A DNA stretch of 64,000 nt from Polaribacter sp. Hel1_33_78 (GTDB lineage Bacteria > Bacteroidota > Bacteroidia > Flavobacteriales > Flavobacteriaceae). Both the position numbers and the translations under genes were made by a program. Positions 25,569-34,120 of the stretch are shown here, piece by piece (position 1 is the first letter of the stretch; each line of letters begins with the position of its first letter). The stretch lies in the NCBI RefSeq assembly GCF_900106075.1, contig NZ_LT629794.1, positions 372,001 to 436,000 of the forward strand, given 5' to 3'. Under the pieces are notes generated by a model. It saw only the letters and a list, made by a program, of their open reading frames with translations. It had not been told where the DNA came from and did no database searches.

Positions 25569-26969
25569 TTATGCATTTAAAGGTTTACCGTCCCAAGCAG
25601 CTTTTGCAGCTTCTTTTACAGCTTCAGAATAGGTTGGGTGACCATGACAAATTCTTGCTAAATCTTCAGCAGAAGCTCTAAACTCCATGGCAACGGCAGC
25701 TTCCATAATTAAATCTGCAACACGTGCGCCAACCATGTGAACTCCTAAAATTTCATCTGTTTTTTTATCAGCTAAAACTTTAACAAAACCATCAATATCG
25801 CCACTTGCACGAGATCTTCCTAAAGCTCTCATAGAAAATTTACCCGCTTTATAATCAATGTTTGCTTCTTTTAATTCGTCTTCAGTCTTACCAACTGCAG
25901 CAGCTTCTGGCCAAGTGTACACAATACCAGGAATTAAATTATAATTAATATGAGGTTTCTCACCCGCTAAATATTCTGCGACAACAACACCTTCTTCCTC
26001 TGCTTTGTGCGCCAACATAGCACCTTTAACAACATCACCAATTGCATAGATAGAATCAATATTAGTTTGCAAATGGTCGTTTACAGAAACTTGACCACGT
26101 TCATTTACTTCAACGCCAATTTTTTCTAAACCTAAACCTTCTGTATATGCTTTTCTTCCAACGGAAACCAAACAATAATCACCAGAAAATTCAATTTCTC
26201 TATCTTTTTTATCGGTAGCTTTTACAACAACAGTATTTCCACTTCTTTTTACAGAGGTTACTTTATGACTGGTCGCAAATTTAATCCCTTGTTTTTTAAA
26301 TACTTTTTGCAATTCTTTAGAAACATCTGTATCCATTCCTGGTACAATTTTGTCCATATATTCAATTACGGTAACATCTGCTCCCAAACGTTTGTATACA
26401 GAACCTAATTCTAAACCAATAACACCTCCGCCAATAACAATTAAATGCTTCGGTACTTCCGGAAGTTTTAACGCTTCAGTAGAGGTAATTATACGTTCTT
26501 TGTCAAGAGAGATAAAAGGTAAAGTTGATGGTTTTGAACCTGTTGCAATAATGATATTTGTTCCTTCAATTATTACTGAAGTGCCATCATTTTTTGAAAT
26601 CTTTACATGCGTAGCATCTTGGAAAGAACCTAAACCTTCATAAACATCAATCTTATTTTTGTCCATTAGATACTTAATTCCACCAGTTGTAGTTTCTACA
26701 ACTTTCGCTTTTCTTTCAACCATTTTGCCAAAATCGAAAGAGGGATTTTGAACAGAAATACCATGCTCTTCAAAATGATGAACAGCATCGTAATAATGGT
26801 GTGAAGAATCTAGTAAAGCTTTAGAAGGAATACAACCTACATTTAAACATGTACCACCTAAAGTTGAATATTTTTCAATAATTGCTACTTTTTTACCTAA
26901 TTGAGATGCTCTAACTGCAGAAATGTATCCTCCAGGACCAGAACCAATTACAATAATATCGTATTTCAT
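25569..26969 (-). CDS. lpdA: Dihydrolipoyl dehydrogenase (E3)
   Basis: 466 residues. The FAD-binding GSGPGGY is at 9-15, the redox disulfide CLNVGC at 41-46, the NAD-binding GGGVIGLELGSVY is central, IYAIGDV closes the FAD site, and the active-site base is in GHPTYSEA near the C-terminus. It reoxidises the lipoyl groups of pyruvate, 2-oxoglutarate and glycine-cleavage complexes. No E1 or E2 gene is adjacent, as is common in Flavobacteriia. A TAnnTTTG promoter box lies upstream at 27028-27035 and a terminator downstream, so it is a single-gene unit. Confidence 0.97.
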   Translation of the reverse strand: MKYDIIVIGSGPGGYISAVRASQLGKKVAIIEKYSTLGGTCLNVGCIPSKALLDSSHHYYDAVHHFEEHGISVQNPSFDFGKMVERKAKVVETTTGGIKYLMDKNKIDVYEGLGSFQDATHVKISKNDGTSVIIEGTNIIIATGSKPSTLPFISLDKERIITSTEALKLPEVPKHLIVIGGGVIGLELGSVYKRLGADVTVIEYMDKIVPGMDTDVSKELQKVFKKQGIKFATSHKVTSVKRSGNTVVVKATDKKDREIEFSGDYCLVSVGRKAYTEGLGLEKIGVEVNERGQVSVNDHLQTNIDSIYAIGDVVKGAMLAHKAEEEGVVVAEYLAGEKPHINYNLIPGIVYTWPEAAAVGKTEDELKEANIDYKAGKFSMRALGRSRASGDIDGFVKVLADKKTDEILGVHMVGARVADLIMEAAVAMEFRASAEDLARICHGHPTYSEAVKEAAKAAWDGKPLNA

Positions 26970-27027
26970 GAGTGCGTTTATTTTGTGTAATCTTTGACCT
27001 TACGGTTTGGTTTTCAATAATAGTTGA

Positions 27028-27035
27028 CAAAAATA
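27028..27035 (-). promoter_or_regulatory. Promoter -7 element for lpdA
   Basis: TATTTTTG on the minus strand matches TAnnTTTG, 59 bases before the lpdA ATG. Confidence 0.45.
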
Positions 27036-27104
27036 CGGATATTTTCACAGAATAAAGTGAGAATTTAGTAGTTTTACTATCTTATACATCTTAAAATTTA
27101 TCCG

Positions 27105-27578
27105 ATGGAAATACTTAAAAAATTAGGTTACTTTTTGTTATTCGTTTTCATTATTGCTCAGTTTTTTGGACCTGAAAAAAATGAAGGAGATTTAGCTTCT
27201 GTAGATAGTTTTATTGCAGAAACAAATCCGCCAGAAAATGTAAAAAATATTTTTGAAACTACTTGTTACGACTGTCATTCAAGTAAAACAGCATATCCTT
27301 GGTACAATAATATTACGCCTGTAAATTATTGGCTAGCAAGCCATGTTAAAGATGGTAAAAAGCATTTGAACTTTTCTAAATGGAACGAATATTCTTTAAA
27401 AAAGAAAGAGCATAAAATGGATGAGTTGTATGAAGAGGTTGCAGAAGGAGAAATGCCTTTAAATTCTTATACTTGGACGCATTCGGAAGCTAATTTGTCA
27501 CAAGAGCAAGTTGATGCAGTAGTTACTTGGGGTAAAAAAGTACAAGCAGATTACAAGCGACAAATGAATACTAAGTAA
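27105..27578 (+). CDS. Haem-binding domain protein, membrane-anchored
   Basis: 157 residues. An N-terminal membrane anchor (about 7-22) precedes a single c-type haem motif CYDCH at 54-58 with the typical following SSKTAYPWYNNITPVNYWL. This is the Haem_bd family found in Bacteroidota, often with cytochrome or gliding-associated neighbours. It should sit on the periplasmic face and carry one covalent haem, with a role in electron transfer or peroxide handling unproven. It is followed 6 bases later, in the same frame, by a glycosyltransferase gene. Confidence 0.85.
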   Translation: MEILKKLGYFLLFVFIIAQFFGPEKNEGDLASVDSFIAETNPPENVKNIFETTCYDCHSSKTAYPWYNNITPVNYWLASHVKDGKKHLNFSKWNEYSLKKKEHKMDELYEEVAEGEMPLNSYTWTHSEANLSQEQVDAVVTWGKKVQADYKRQMNTK

Positions 27579-27584
27579 TCGATT

Positions 27585-28817
27585 TTGCAGCAGGTTTTAA
27601 TTATTGGATATGTTTGGGTAGAACCCAATTCTTCTGCTGCAGGAAGTAGAATGCTGCAACTTATTGAGCAGTTTTTAAAACAAAACTGGAAAGTAACTTT
27701 TGCTTCTCCAGCCCAAAAGAGTGAGAAGGCAGCAAGTTTAGGTTCTTTAGGAATTGATGAAGTTTCTATTGAATTAAATAATACTTCTTTTGATGATTTT
27801 ATAAAAGATTTACAACCAACTATTGTATTATTCGATCGTTTTATGATGGAAGAACAATTTGGCTGGCGAGTTGCAGAAAATTGTCCAAATGCATTGCGAA
27901 TTTTAGATACTGAAGATTTGCATTTTTTGCGAAAAACAAGACAGCAACAATTAAAAAAAGGACAAGAATTTACAACGGAAGCGTTGTTGAAATCAGAGGA
28001 TACTAAAAGAGAGATTGCATCCATATTAAGATGTGATGTATCTTTAATCATTTCAATGTTTGAAATGGATTTATTGAAAAATGTTTTCAATATTGATCAA
28101 AGAATTTTATTTTATTTACCTTTTTTGTTAGATAGAATTGATGAGCATCAGCAAAAGAAATGGAAATCATTCGAAGAAAGAAATCATTTTATTTTTATCG
28201 GTAATTTCTTTCACAAACCCAATGTTGATGCTGTTCTTACCTTAAAAAAAGAAATTTGGAATGAGATTAGAAAACAACTTCCAAAAGCAGAAATCCACGT
28301 TTATGGCGCGTATATAACTCCTCAAATACAGCAATTACACAATAAGAAAGAAGGTTTTATTATTAAAGGTTTTGCTGAAGATGCAAAAAAAGTTGTTGAA
28401 AACGCCAGAGTTGTTTTAGCCCCTTTACGTTTTGGAGCCGGCGTAAAAGGAAAATTAACTGAAGCTATGATTTGTGGAACGCCAAGCATAACAACTGCAA
28501 TTGGTGCAGAAGGTATGTGTGGAGATTTTCCTTGGAATGGTTTTATAGAAGATAATTTTTCTGAGTTTGCGCTAATGTCAGCAGAAATCTATAGAAACGA
28601 ATCAACTTGGAAAAATGCACAAGAATCAGGTGTTGAAATCATTAATTATATCTATGATAAAGATACGTTAAGTCCTCTTTTAATGAATCATATAAATGAA
28701 ATTCAAGAGAATTTAGAAAAGCATAGGGCAACTAACTTTTTAGGGAGCTTGTTACAACATCAGACGCTGCAGGCCACAAAATACATGAGTAAATGGATAG
28801 AGGCTAAAAATCAGTAA
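27585..28817 (+). CDS. GT4-type glycosyltransferase
   Basis: 410 residues. The C-terminal half is a Rossmann domain of the GT-B fold: FIGNFFHKPNVDAVL, IHVYGAY, GFAEDAKKVVENARVVLAPLRFGAGVKGKL, then EAMICGTPSITTAIGAEG, which holds the donor-nucleotide-binding glutamate. The N-terminal half begins QQVLIIGYVWVEPNSSAAGSR. The start is a TTG at 27585, three codons after the stop of the haem-binding gene and in the same frame; no ATG gives the first strand. The sugar and acceptor are unknown, and there is no polysaccharide cluster around it. Confidence 0.85.
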   Translation: MQQVLIIGYVWVEPNSSAAGSRMLQLIEQFLKQNWKVTFASPAQKSEKAASLGSLGIDEVSIELNNTSFDDFIKDLQPTIVLFDRFMMEEQFGWRVAENCPNALRILDTEDLHFLRKTRQQQLKKGQEFTTEALLKSEDTKREIASILRCDVSLIISMFEMDLLKNVFNIDQRILFYLPFLLDRIDEHQQKKWKSFEERNHFIFIGNFFHKPNVDAVLTLKKEIWNEIRKQLPKAEIHVYGAYITPQIQQLHNKKEGFIIKGFAEDAKKVVENARVVLAPLRFGAGVKGKLTEAMICGTPSITTAIGAEGMCGDFPWNGFIEDNFSEFALMSAEIYRNESTWKNAQESGVEIINYIYDKDTLSPLLMNHINEIQENLEKHRATNFLGSLLQHQTLQATKYMSKWIEAKNQ

Positions 28818-28849
28818 GTATTTTTTAGATTAAAACTATGTATAGCATT

Positions 28850-30865
28850 TTAAACCAATCCTGCTCGTTTTAGCAAGGCATCAGGTTTCGGTTCTTTACC
28901 TCTAAAGCGTTTGTAAAGGTCCATAGGTTTTTCTGTTCCGCCTTTTGATAATATATTTTCTTTAAATTTTGTTGCCACTTCTTTGTGGAAAATTCCTTTT
29001 TCTAAAAAATATTCAAAAGCATCTGCATCTAAAACTTCTGCCCATTTATAAGAATAATATCCGGCAGAATAACCTCCTTGAAAAATATGAGAAAACGCTG
29101 TACTCATACAATTTTCTATAATATCCGGATATAATTTTGTGTCTGCAAAAGCTTCATTTTCAAACTCTTTTACTGATGTTATTTCTGATGGATTTTGACC
29201 ATGCCACTGCATGTCTAAAAGTCCAAAACTTAATTGACGTAAAGTTTGCATTCCTTCATGAAAGCTTGCAGATTCTTTTATTTTTGCTACATATTTCATA
29301 GGGATAACTTCACCGGTCTCGAAATGTTTTGCAAATAATGCTAAAGCTTCTTTTTCAAAACACCAATTTTCTAAAATTTGACTTGGTAATTCTACAAAAT
29401 CCCAAGAGACAGATGTTCCAGATAAGCTATTGTATGTTGTGTTTGCTAACATACCATGCAATGCATGACCAAACTCATGAAACAAGGTTGTGACTTCGTT
29501 AAAAGTTAACAAAGAGGGTTTTGTTTCCGTTGGTTTTGTGAAATTACAAACAATAGAAATTTGTGGGCGTTCGTTGATTCCGTTTTTAATTTGTTGTGAT
29601 TTATAGGATGTCATCCATGCACCGTTTCTTTTCCCTTTTCTTGGATGAAAATCTGCATAAAAGACAGCAACAAAGTTTCCATTTGTATCCGTTACATTAT
29701 ACGTTTTTACATCTTTATGATAGGTGTCTATATTAAAAACTTCTTCAAATTTTAGGTCATACAACTTACTTGCAATTGTGAAAACACCACCAATTACATT
29801 TTCTAATTTAAAATAAGGTTTTAATAACTCTTGATCTAAATCAAACAACTCTTTCTTTAATTTTTCTGAATAATAAGCGCCATCCCATTTTTGGAGTTGG
29901 TCAATTCCGTCTAATTTTTTAGCGTAATTTTCTAAATTTTTAAACTCTTTTAGGGCTGCAGGTTTCGCTTTTTCTAGTAAGTTGTTCGAAAACTCAATTA
30001 CTTTTTCTGGTGTTTCGGCCATTCTTTCTTCCAAAACAAAATGAGCATGTGTTTTATAGCCCAGTAAATTTGCTCTTTGATAACGAAGGTTTACAATTTC
30101 TAAAACTATTGCTTCATTATTAAATTCATTTTTTTGAAAAGCTTTTTTACCTGCAGCGATTGCCATTTTTTTGCGTAATTCTCTATTGTCTGCATAGGTT
30201 AAAAAAGGAATATAGCTTGGGTAGTCTAGTGTAAAAATCCAACCTTCTTTTTCTTTAGATTTAGCCATTTCTTTCGCTGCTTCTTTTGCGCTTTCGGGCA
30301 GGCCAGATAGATCTTTTTCGTTTGTTAAATGCATTTCAAAAGTATTGGTTTCTGCCAATACATTTTCTCCAAATTTTAGAGAAAAAGTAGAAAGTTGTGC
30401 ATCAATTTTACGAAGTTTATTTTTGTCAAACTCATTTAAATTAGCACCATTTCTTGCAAAACTTTTATATTGCTTATCTAGAAGCATTGTTTGTTCTGCA
30501 GTTAAATCTAAAGTTTCTTTTTGATCAAAAACAGCTTTTACTCTTTTAAATAAATCTTCATTTAAAGTAATGTCATTTCCAAACGCTGTTAACCGAGGAG
30601 ATACTTCTTGTGCAATTTTCTGAATTTCATCATTTGTTTCTGCAGAGTTTAGGTTAAAAAAAATACTGGTAATTCTATTTAATTTTTCACCTGTAAAATC
30701 TAAAGTAACTGTTGTATTTTCAAAACTTGGTTTTTCAGAATTATTTATAATTTCATCAATTTCTGCTTTTGCAATTTCTATTGCTTTTTTAATAGCCGGT
30801 TGAAAATGGCTATTAGAAATCTTTGAAAAAGGAGCGGTAGTAAAGTCTTGTAAAAGTGGATTCAT
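28850..30865 (-). CDS. dcp: M3 family zinc metallopeptidase, Dcp-like
   Basis: 671 residues. The zinc motif HEFGH (near residue 461) in TLFHEFGHALHGM and a downstream SQILENWCFEKEAL segment with the third ligand glutamate define family M3. The N-terminus (NPLLQDFTTAPFSKISNSHFQPAI) resembles peptidyl-dipeptidase Dcp and oligopeptidase A. No signal peptide is visible, so it probably degrades peptides in the cytoplasm. Dcp is the better guess from overall similarity, but PrlC/OpdA cannot be excluded by eye. Confidence 0.88.
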   Translation of the reverse strand: MNPLLQDFTTAPFSKISNSHFQPAIKKAIEIAKAEIDEIINNSEKPSFENTTVTLDFTGEKLNRITSIFFNLNSAETNDEIQKIAQEVSPRLTAFGNDITLNEDLFKRVKAVFDQKETLDLTAEQTMLLDKQYKSFARNGANLNEFDKNKLRKIDAQLSTFSLKFGENVLAETNTFEMHLTNEKDLSGLPESAKEAAKEMAKSKEKEGWIFTLDYPSYIPFLTYADNRELRKKMAIAAGKKAFQKNEFNNEAIVLEIVNLRYQRANLLGYKTHAHFVLEERMAETPEKVIEFSNNLLEKAKPAALKEFKNLENYAKKLDGIDQLQKWDGAYYSEKLKKELFDLDQELLKPYFKLENVIGGVFTIASKLYDLKFEEVFNIDTYHKDVKTYNVTDTNGNFVAVFYADFHPRKGKRNGAWMTSYKSQQIKNGINERPQISIVCNFTKPTETKPSLLTFNEVTTLFHEFGHALHGMLANTTYNSLSGTSVSWDFVELPSQILENWCFEKEALALFAKHFETGEVIPMKYVAKIKESASFHEGMQTLRQLSFGLLDMQWHGQNPSEITSVKEFENEAFADTKLYPDIIENCMSTAFSHIFQGGYSAGYYSYKWAEVLDADAFEYFLEKGIFHKEVATKFKENILSKGGTEKPMDLYKRFRGKEPKPDALLKRAGLV

Positions 30866-30925
30866 ATTTTCAATGAATTGATTTTAAAATTTGTAGGTTT
30901 AAAATAATACTTGTTGTGTGTAAAA

Positions 30926-31405
30926 CTATTTTTTAACGCGCTTAGAAGCTTGTTCAACTTTTAATTTTAACCCTTCTTTATAAGTAATAATTTTATCTAA
31001 AACACATGTATCTGAAGCGCCAATAATTTGTGCAGCTAAAATCCCTGCATTTTTAGCACCATCCAAAGCTACGGTCGCTACAGGTACACCTCCAGGCATT
31101 TGTAAAATTGATAAAATAGAATCCCAACCATCAATAGAATTTCTGCTTTTTACAGGAACGCCAATTACAGGCAAGGGGCTCATACTTGCTACCATTCCAG
31201 GTAAATGAGCTGCGCCTCCTGCACCCGCAATAATTACTTTAACGCCTCTTAGATGAGCATGTTTAGAATACTCAAATAATTTTTCTGGAGTTCTGTGGGC
31301 AGACACAATATCTACTTCTATTTGTATATCAAAACTCTCTAAAATATCTATTGCTTCTTGCATGATTGGAAGATCAGAATCACTTCCCATTATTATTCCT
31401 ACCAT
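30926..31405 (-). CDS. purE: N5-carboxyaminoimidazole ribonucleotide mutase
   Basis: 159 residues, class I PurE. Signatures: GIIMGSDSDLP at the N-terminus, VSAHRTPEKL, GAGGAAHLPGM, and QMPGGVPVATVA. It moves the carboxyl group of N5-CAIR to carbon 4 in purine synthesis, directly after PurK, whose gene ends 2 bases before this one starts. The purK-purE order and tight coupling support the bacterial two-step route. Confidence 0.97.
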   Translation of the reverse strand: MVGIIMGSDSDLPIMQEAIDILESFDIQIEVDIVSAHRTPEKLFEYSKHAHLRGVKVIIAGAGGAAHLPGMVASMSPLPVIGVPVKSRNSIDGWDSILSILQMPGGVPVATVALDGAKNAGILAAQIIGASDTCVLDKIITYKEGLKLKVEQASKRVKK

Positions 31406-31407
31406 AA

Positions 31408-32565
31408 TTATTTGCTTATCACTCTAATCGTTTCTTTTACTTTTTGTGCTATTTCTCTAGCTTTATCAACATCAGAATTTACAATTGTTACATGTCCCAT
31501 TTTCCGAAAAGGACGTGTTTCTTTTTTACCGTAAATATGCGGTGTTACGCCATTAATTTTTAAAATTTCTTCTATATTCTGATAAATTACATTACCAGAA
31601 AAGCCTTCTTCACCAACTAAATTTACCATAATTCCGGCAACTTTACTGTCGGTATTTCCTAAAGGAAGATTTAATATAGATCTTAAATGTTGTTCAAATT
31701 GATTGGTGTAGCTTGCTTCAATTGAATAATGCCCAGAATTGTGTGGTCTTGGAGCCACTTCATTGACCAAAATTTCATTTGTTTCTGTTTGAAACATTTC
31801 TACGGCTAACAAGCCAACAAAATCTAGTTTGTTCACAACATTTAAAGCAACTTCTTGTGCTTTTTTCACGACAGATTCTTCAATTCTTGCTGGACAAATC
31901 ACATATTCTACTTGGTTAGCTTCTGGATGAAATTCCATTTCAACAACAGGATATGTTTTTGTTTCACCATCAGCATTTCTTGCAACAATGACCGCTAATT
32001 CATTTTTAAACGGAATCAATTGTTCTGTAATACACTCAACGCTAGGTAACGATTCTAAATCAGCAAAATTTCTCACAATTTTAACGCCATTTCCGTCGTA
32101 CCCAAAACGTGCAGCTTTCCAGACAAAAGGGAATTTGATGATATCATTTTCTAAACAATGCACTAATTCCTCTAAAAAAGCAAAATGAGAAAATGGTGCC
32201 GTAGGTATTTGATGATCAAAATAAAAATGTTTTTGCCTCGCCTTACTTTGAATAATTCTTAAATCTTTTGGTTTTGGATAAATGGTTAACCCTTCTTCTT
32301 GTAATTTGTCTAAAGCATCAATATTTACATTTTCAATTTCTATTGTAAGAAGATCGACCGTTTTACCAAAGTTATATACAGCATTAAAATCCAGTAAATT
32401 TCCAACCTCAAAATGGTTGCAAATTTCTGCACATGGTGCGTTTTTATTAGCATCTAAAATTGAAGTGTAAATATCAAATTTTTGTGTTTCGGCAAGAAGC
32501 ATTCTTCCTAATTGCCCACCCCCTAAAATGCCTAATCTAAAAGTAGAAGAAAAATAATTTTTCAC
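31408..32565 (-). CDS. purK: N5-carboxyaminoimidazole ribonucleotide synthase
   Basis: 385 residues, ATP-grasp enzyme. It starts with LGILGGGQLGRMLL, has the PFVWKAARFGYDGNGVKIV ATP loop, the metal-binding NEVAPRPHNSGHYSIEA segment and a C-terminal GKKETRPFRKMGHVT strand, all typical of PurK. It carboxylates aminoimidazole ribonucleotide using ATP and bicarbonate. It is upstream of and coupled to purE. Confidence 0.97.
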   Translation of the reverse strand: MKNYFSSTFRLGILGGGQLGRMLLAETQKFDIYTSILDANKNAPCAEICNHFEVGNLLDFNAVYNFGKTVDLLTIEIENVNIDALDKLQEEGLTIYPKPKDLRIIQSKARQKHFYFDHQIPTAPFSHFAFLEELVHCLENDIIKFPFVWKAARFGYDGNGVKIVRNFADLESLPSVECITEQLIPFKNELAVIVARNADGETKTYPVVEMEFHPEANQVEYVICPARIEESVVKKAQEVALNVVNKLDFVGLLAVEMFQTETNEILVNEVAPRPHNSGHYSIEASYTNQFEQHLRSILNLPLGNTDSKVAGIMVNLVGEEGFSGNVIYQNIEEILKINGVTPHIYGKKETRPFRKMGHVTIVNSDVDKAREIAQKVKETIRVISK

Positions 32566-32618
32566 GTTTAATAGTGTTGTGTTTGAGCAAAAATAAACAT
32601 CTATTTGATAGTAAACTA

Positions 32619-33038
32619 CTAAAAATTGCTGATTCGAATTGTAGTTCCGATTTTGGTAACCCTATATTCAATTGCTGGACATTCAAAACCTTCCGTTTGC
32701 GGTGCGCCACCAAAATCTACACTATACTCGCTCTCATCACAACTACAGTGTAAAAGCCTGTTTTTAAAAGTCATGGCAGATGTACAGTCGTTATTTGGGC
32801 AAAGTTTATCGAAAGCTACAAAATCAGTTCCATTTTTATTAAATAATAGAATGCCTTTTCTGCCTCCAGAAAGTTCTGCAACCCCTCCAGGAGTTTGTGC
32901 GTTTATCATCTCTGGATTGTTTAAATCAGAAACTACACTTGATATTGGTAATATGCGTATGCAATTTGCTAAATTGGTTGTATCAGAACAATTTACAAAC
33001 AAATAACAGCTCAATAAAAATAATATTTTTTTAAACAT
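32619..33038 (-). CDS. Rieske-like lipoprotein lacking both histidine ligands
   Basis: 139 residues from the ATG at 33038, which begins a lipoprotein signal (LFVNC, Cys17). Residues 80-107 follow the Rieske [2Fe-2S] layout: C80-P-N82-N-D-C85, then C98-S-C100-D101 after 12 residues. In true Rieske proteins positions 82 and 101 are histidine and the pattern is CxHxxC...CxCH. Here all four cysteines (two ligand and two disulfide positions) remain, but both histidines are Asn and Asp. A GGAPQTEGFECPAIEYRV end matches the family's glycine-rich loop and closing strand. It may be a redox-dead scaffold or bind another metal. The assignment to the Rieske fold is by motif only. Confidence 0.7.
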   Translation of the reverse strand: MFKKILFLLSCYLFVNCSDTTNLANCIRILPISSVVSDLNNPEMINAQTPGGVAELSGGRKGILLFNKNGTDFVAFDKLCPNNDCTSAMTFKNRLLHCSCDESEYSVDFGGAPQTEGFECPAIEYRVTKIGTTIRISNF

Positions 33039-33087
33039 TTGGCATTTGAGTTTCAAACTAAAACGATGACAAGTTACAAATATTTTG

Positions 33088-33095
33088 TACATTTG
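33088..33095 (+). promoter_or_regulatory. Promoter -7 element for greA
   Basis: TACATTTG matches TAnnTTTG, 52 bases before the greA ATG. Confidence 0.45.
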
Positions 33096-33147
33096 TAGGC
33101 CAATCTCATACCTGTTTAGGTAATGGGATTTTTAAATTTAAAATACT

Positions 33148-33621
33148 ATGAGTGACATATCTTATTATTCAGAAGAAGGATTAAAGAAATTGAAGGATGA
33201 ACTGCTGCAGTTAGAGCAGTTTGAACGTCCAAGAGTAACCCAAGAAATTGCAGACGCAAGAGATAAAGGAGATTTGAGTGAGAATGCAGAATATCATGCA
33301 GCTAAAGAAGAGCAATCTCATTTAGAATTTAAGATTGCAAAGTTAAAAAATGTAGTTTCAAATGCTAGAATTATTGATGAATCTCAGCTAGATACTTCCA
33401 AAATATTGATCCATTCAATAGTGAAAATTAAAAATATGACTAATGGAATGGAGTTTTCGTATACCTTAGTTGCAGATTCTGAAACAGATGTTAGAAACGG
33501 AAAATTATCTGTAAACTCACCAATAGGGAAAGGTTTATTGGGAAAGGAAGTAGGGGATGTTGCAGAAATTAAAGTTCCAAACGGAATCATGAAATTTGAG
33601 ATTTTAGAGATCACGAGGTAA
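33148..33621 (+). CDS. greA: Transcription elongation factor GreA
   Basis: 157 residues. The N-terminal coiled coil (about 1-75) contains the tip with ARDKGDLSENAEYHAAKE, whose acidic residues reach into the RNA polymerase channel to stimulate cleavage of backtracked RNA. The C-terminal domain ends GKEVGDVAEIKVPNG. A TACATTTG promoter box lies at 33088-33095. The gene is monocistronic, with a hairpin after it. Confidence 0.97.
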   Translation: MSDISYYSEEGLKKLKDELLQLEQFERPRVTQEIADARDKGDLSENAEYHAAKEEQSHLEFKIAKLKNVVSNARIIDESQLDTSKILIHSIVKIKNMTNGMEFSYTLVADSETDVRNGKLSVNSPIGKGLLGKEVGDVAEIKVPNGIMKFEILEITR

Positions 33622-33660
33622 TATTTTTTTTGACACTAACATTTATCGGACTTTATCATA

Positions 33661-33700
33661 AATTCGGGTTTTAGCGATGCTAAAATTCGAATTCTTATAT
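33661..33700 (+). terminator. Hairpin after greA
   Basis: A 15-bp stem (33661-33675 with 33679-33693) with two G-T wobble pairs and a GAT loop, followed by CTTATATTT. Probably the greA terminator, though the T-run is poor. Confidence 0.5.
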
Positions 33701-33730
33701 TTAAACGGATTAAGAACTAAACACTAAAAA

Positions 33731-34120
33731 ATGAGCATATTCACAAAAATAATCACAGGAGAAATACCAAGTTACAAACTTGCTGAAGATGAAAATTTTA
33801 TAGCTTTTTTAGACATCAATCCGAATGCAAAGGGACATACTTTGGTCGTTCCTAAAATAGAAGAAAATAAAATTTTTGATTTATCAAAAGAGGAATACAA
33901 CGACTTAATGAATTTTTCTTACAGAGTTGCGAAAGCCCTTGAAGAAGCAGTGCCTTGTAAAAGAGTTGGAATGAGTGTTATCGGTTTAGAAGTGCCGCAT
34001 GTGCATGTGCATTTAATACCAATAAATGCTATGGTGGATATGCAATTTACAGAAAAGGTAAAGTTGACGAGTGATGAATTCGTTTCTTTAGCTGAAAGTA
34101 TTTCAGGTAAATTTGAGTAA
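33731..34120 (+). CDS. HIT family nucleotide-binding hydrolase
   Basis: 129 residues. The histidine triad HVHVHLIP lies near residue 95. The N-terminus SIFTKIITGEIPSYKLAED and the strand FIAFLDINPNAKGHTLVVPK are the usual Hint-branch features. These enzymes hydrolyse AMP-linked or AMP-lysine-type substrates; the physiological one is unknown. The stop abuts the convergent histidine-kinase gene at 34121. Confidence 0.93.
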   Translation: MSIFTKIITGEIPSYKLAEDENFIAFLDINPNAKGHTLVVPKIEENKIFDLSKEEYNDLMNFSYRVAKALEEAVPCKRVGMSVIGLEVPHVHVHLIPINAMVDMQFTEKVKLTSDEFVSLAESISGKFE

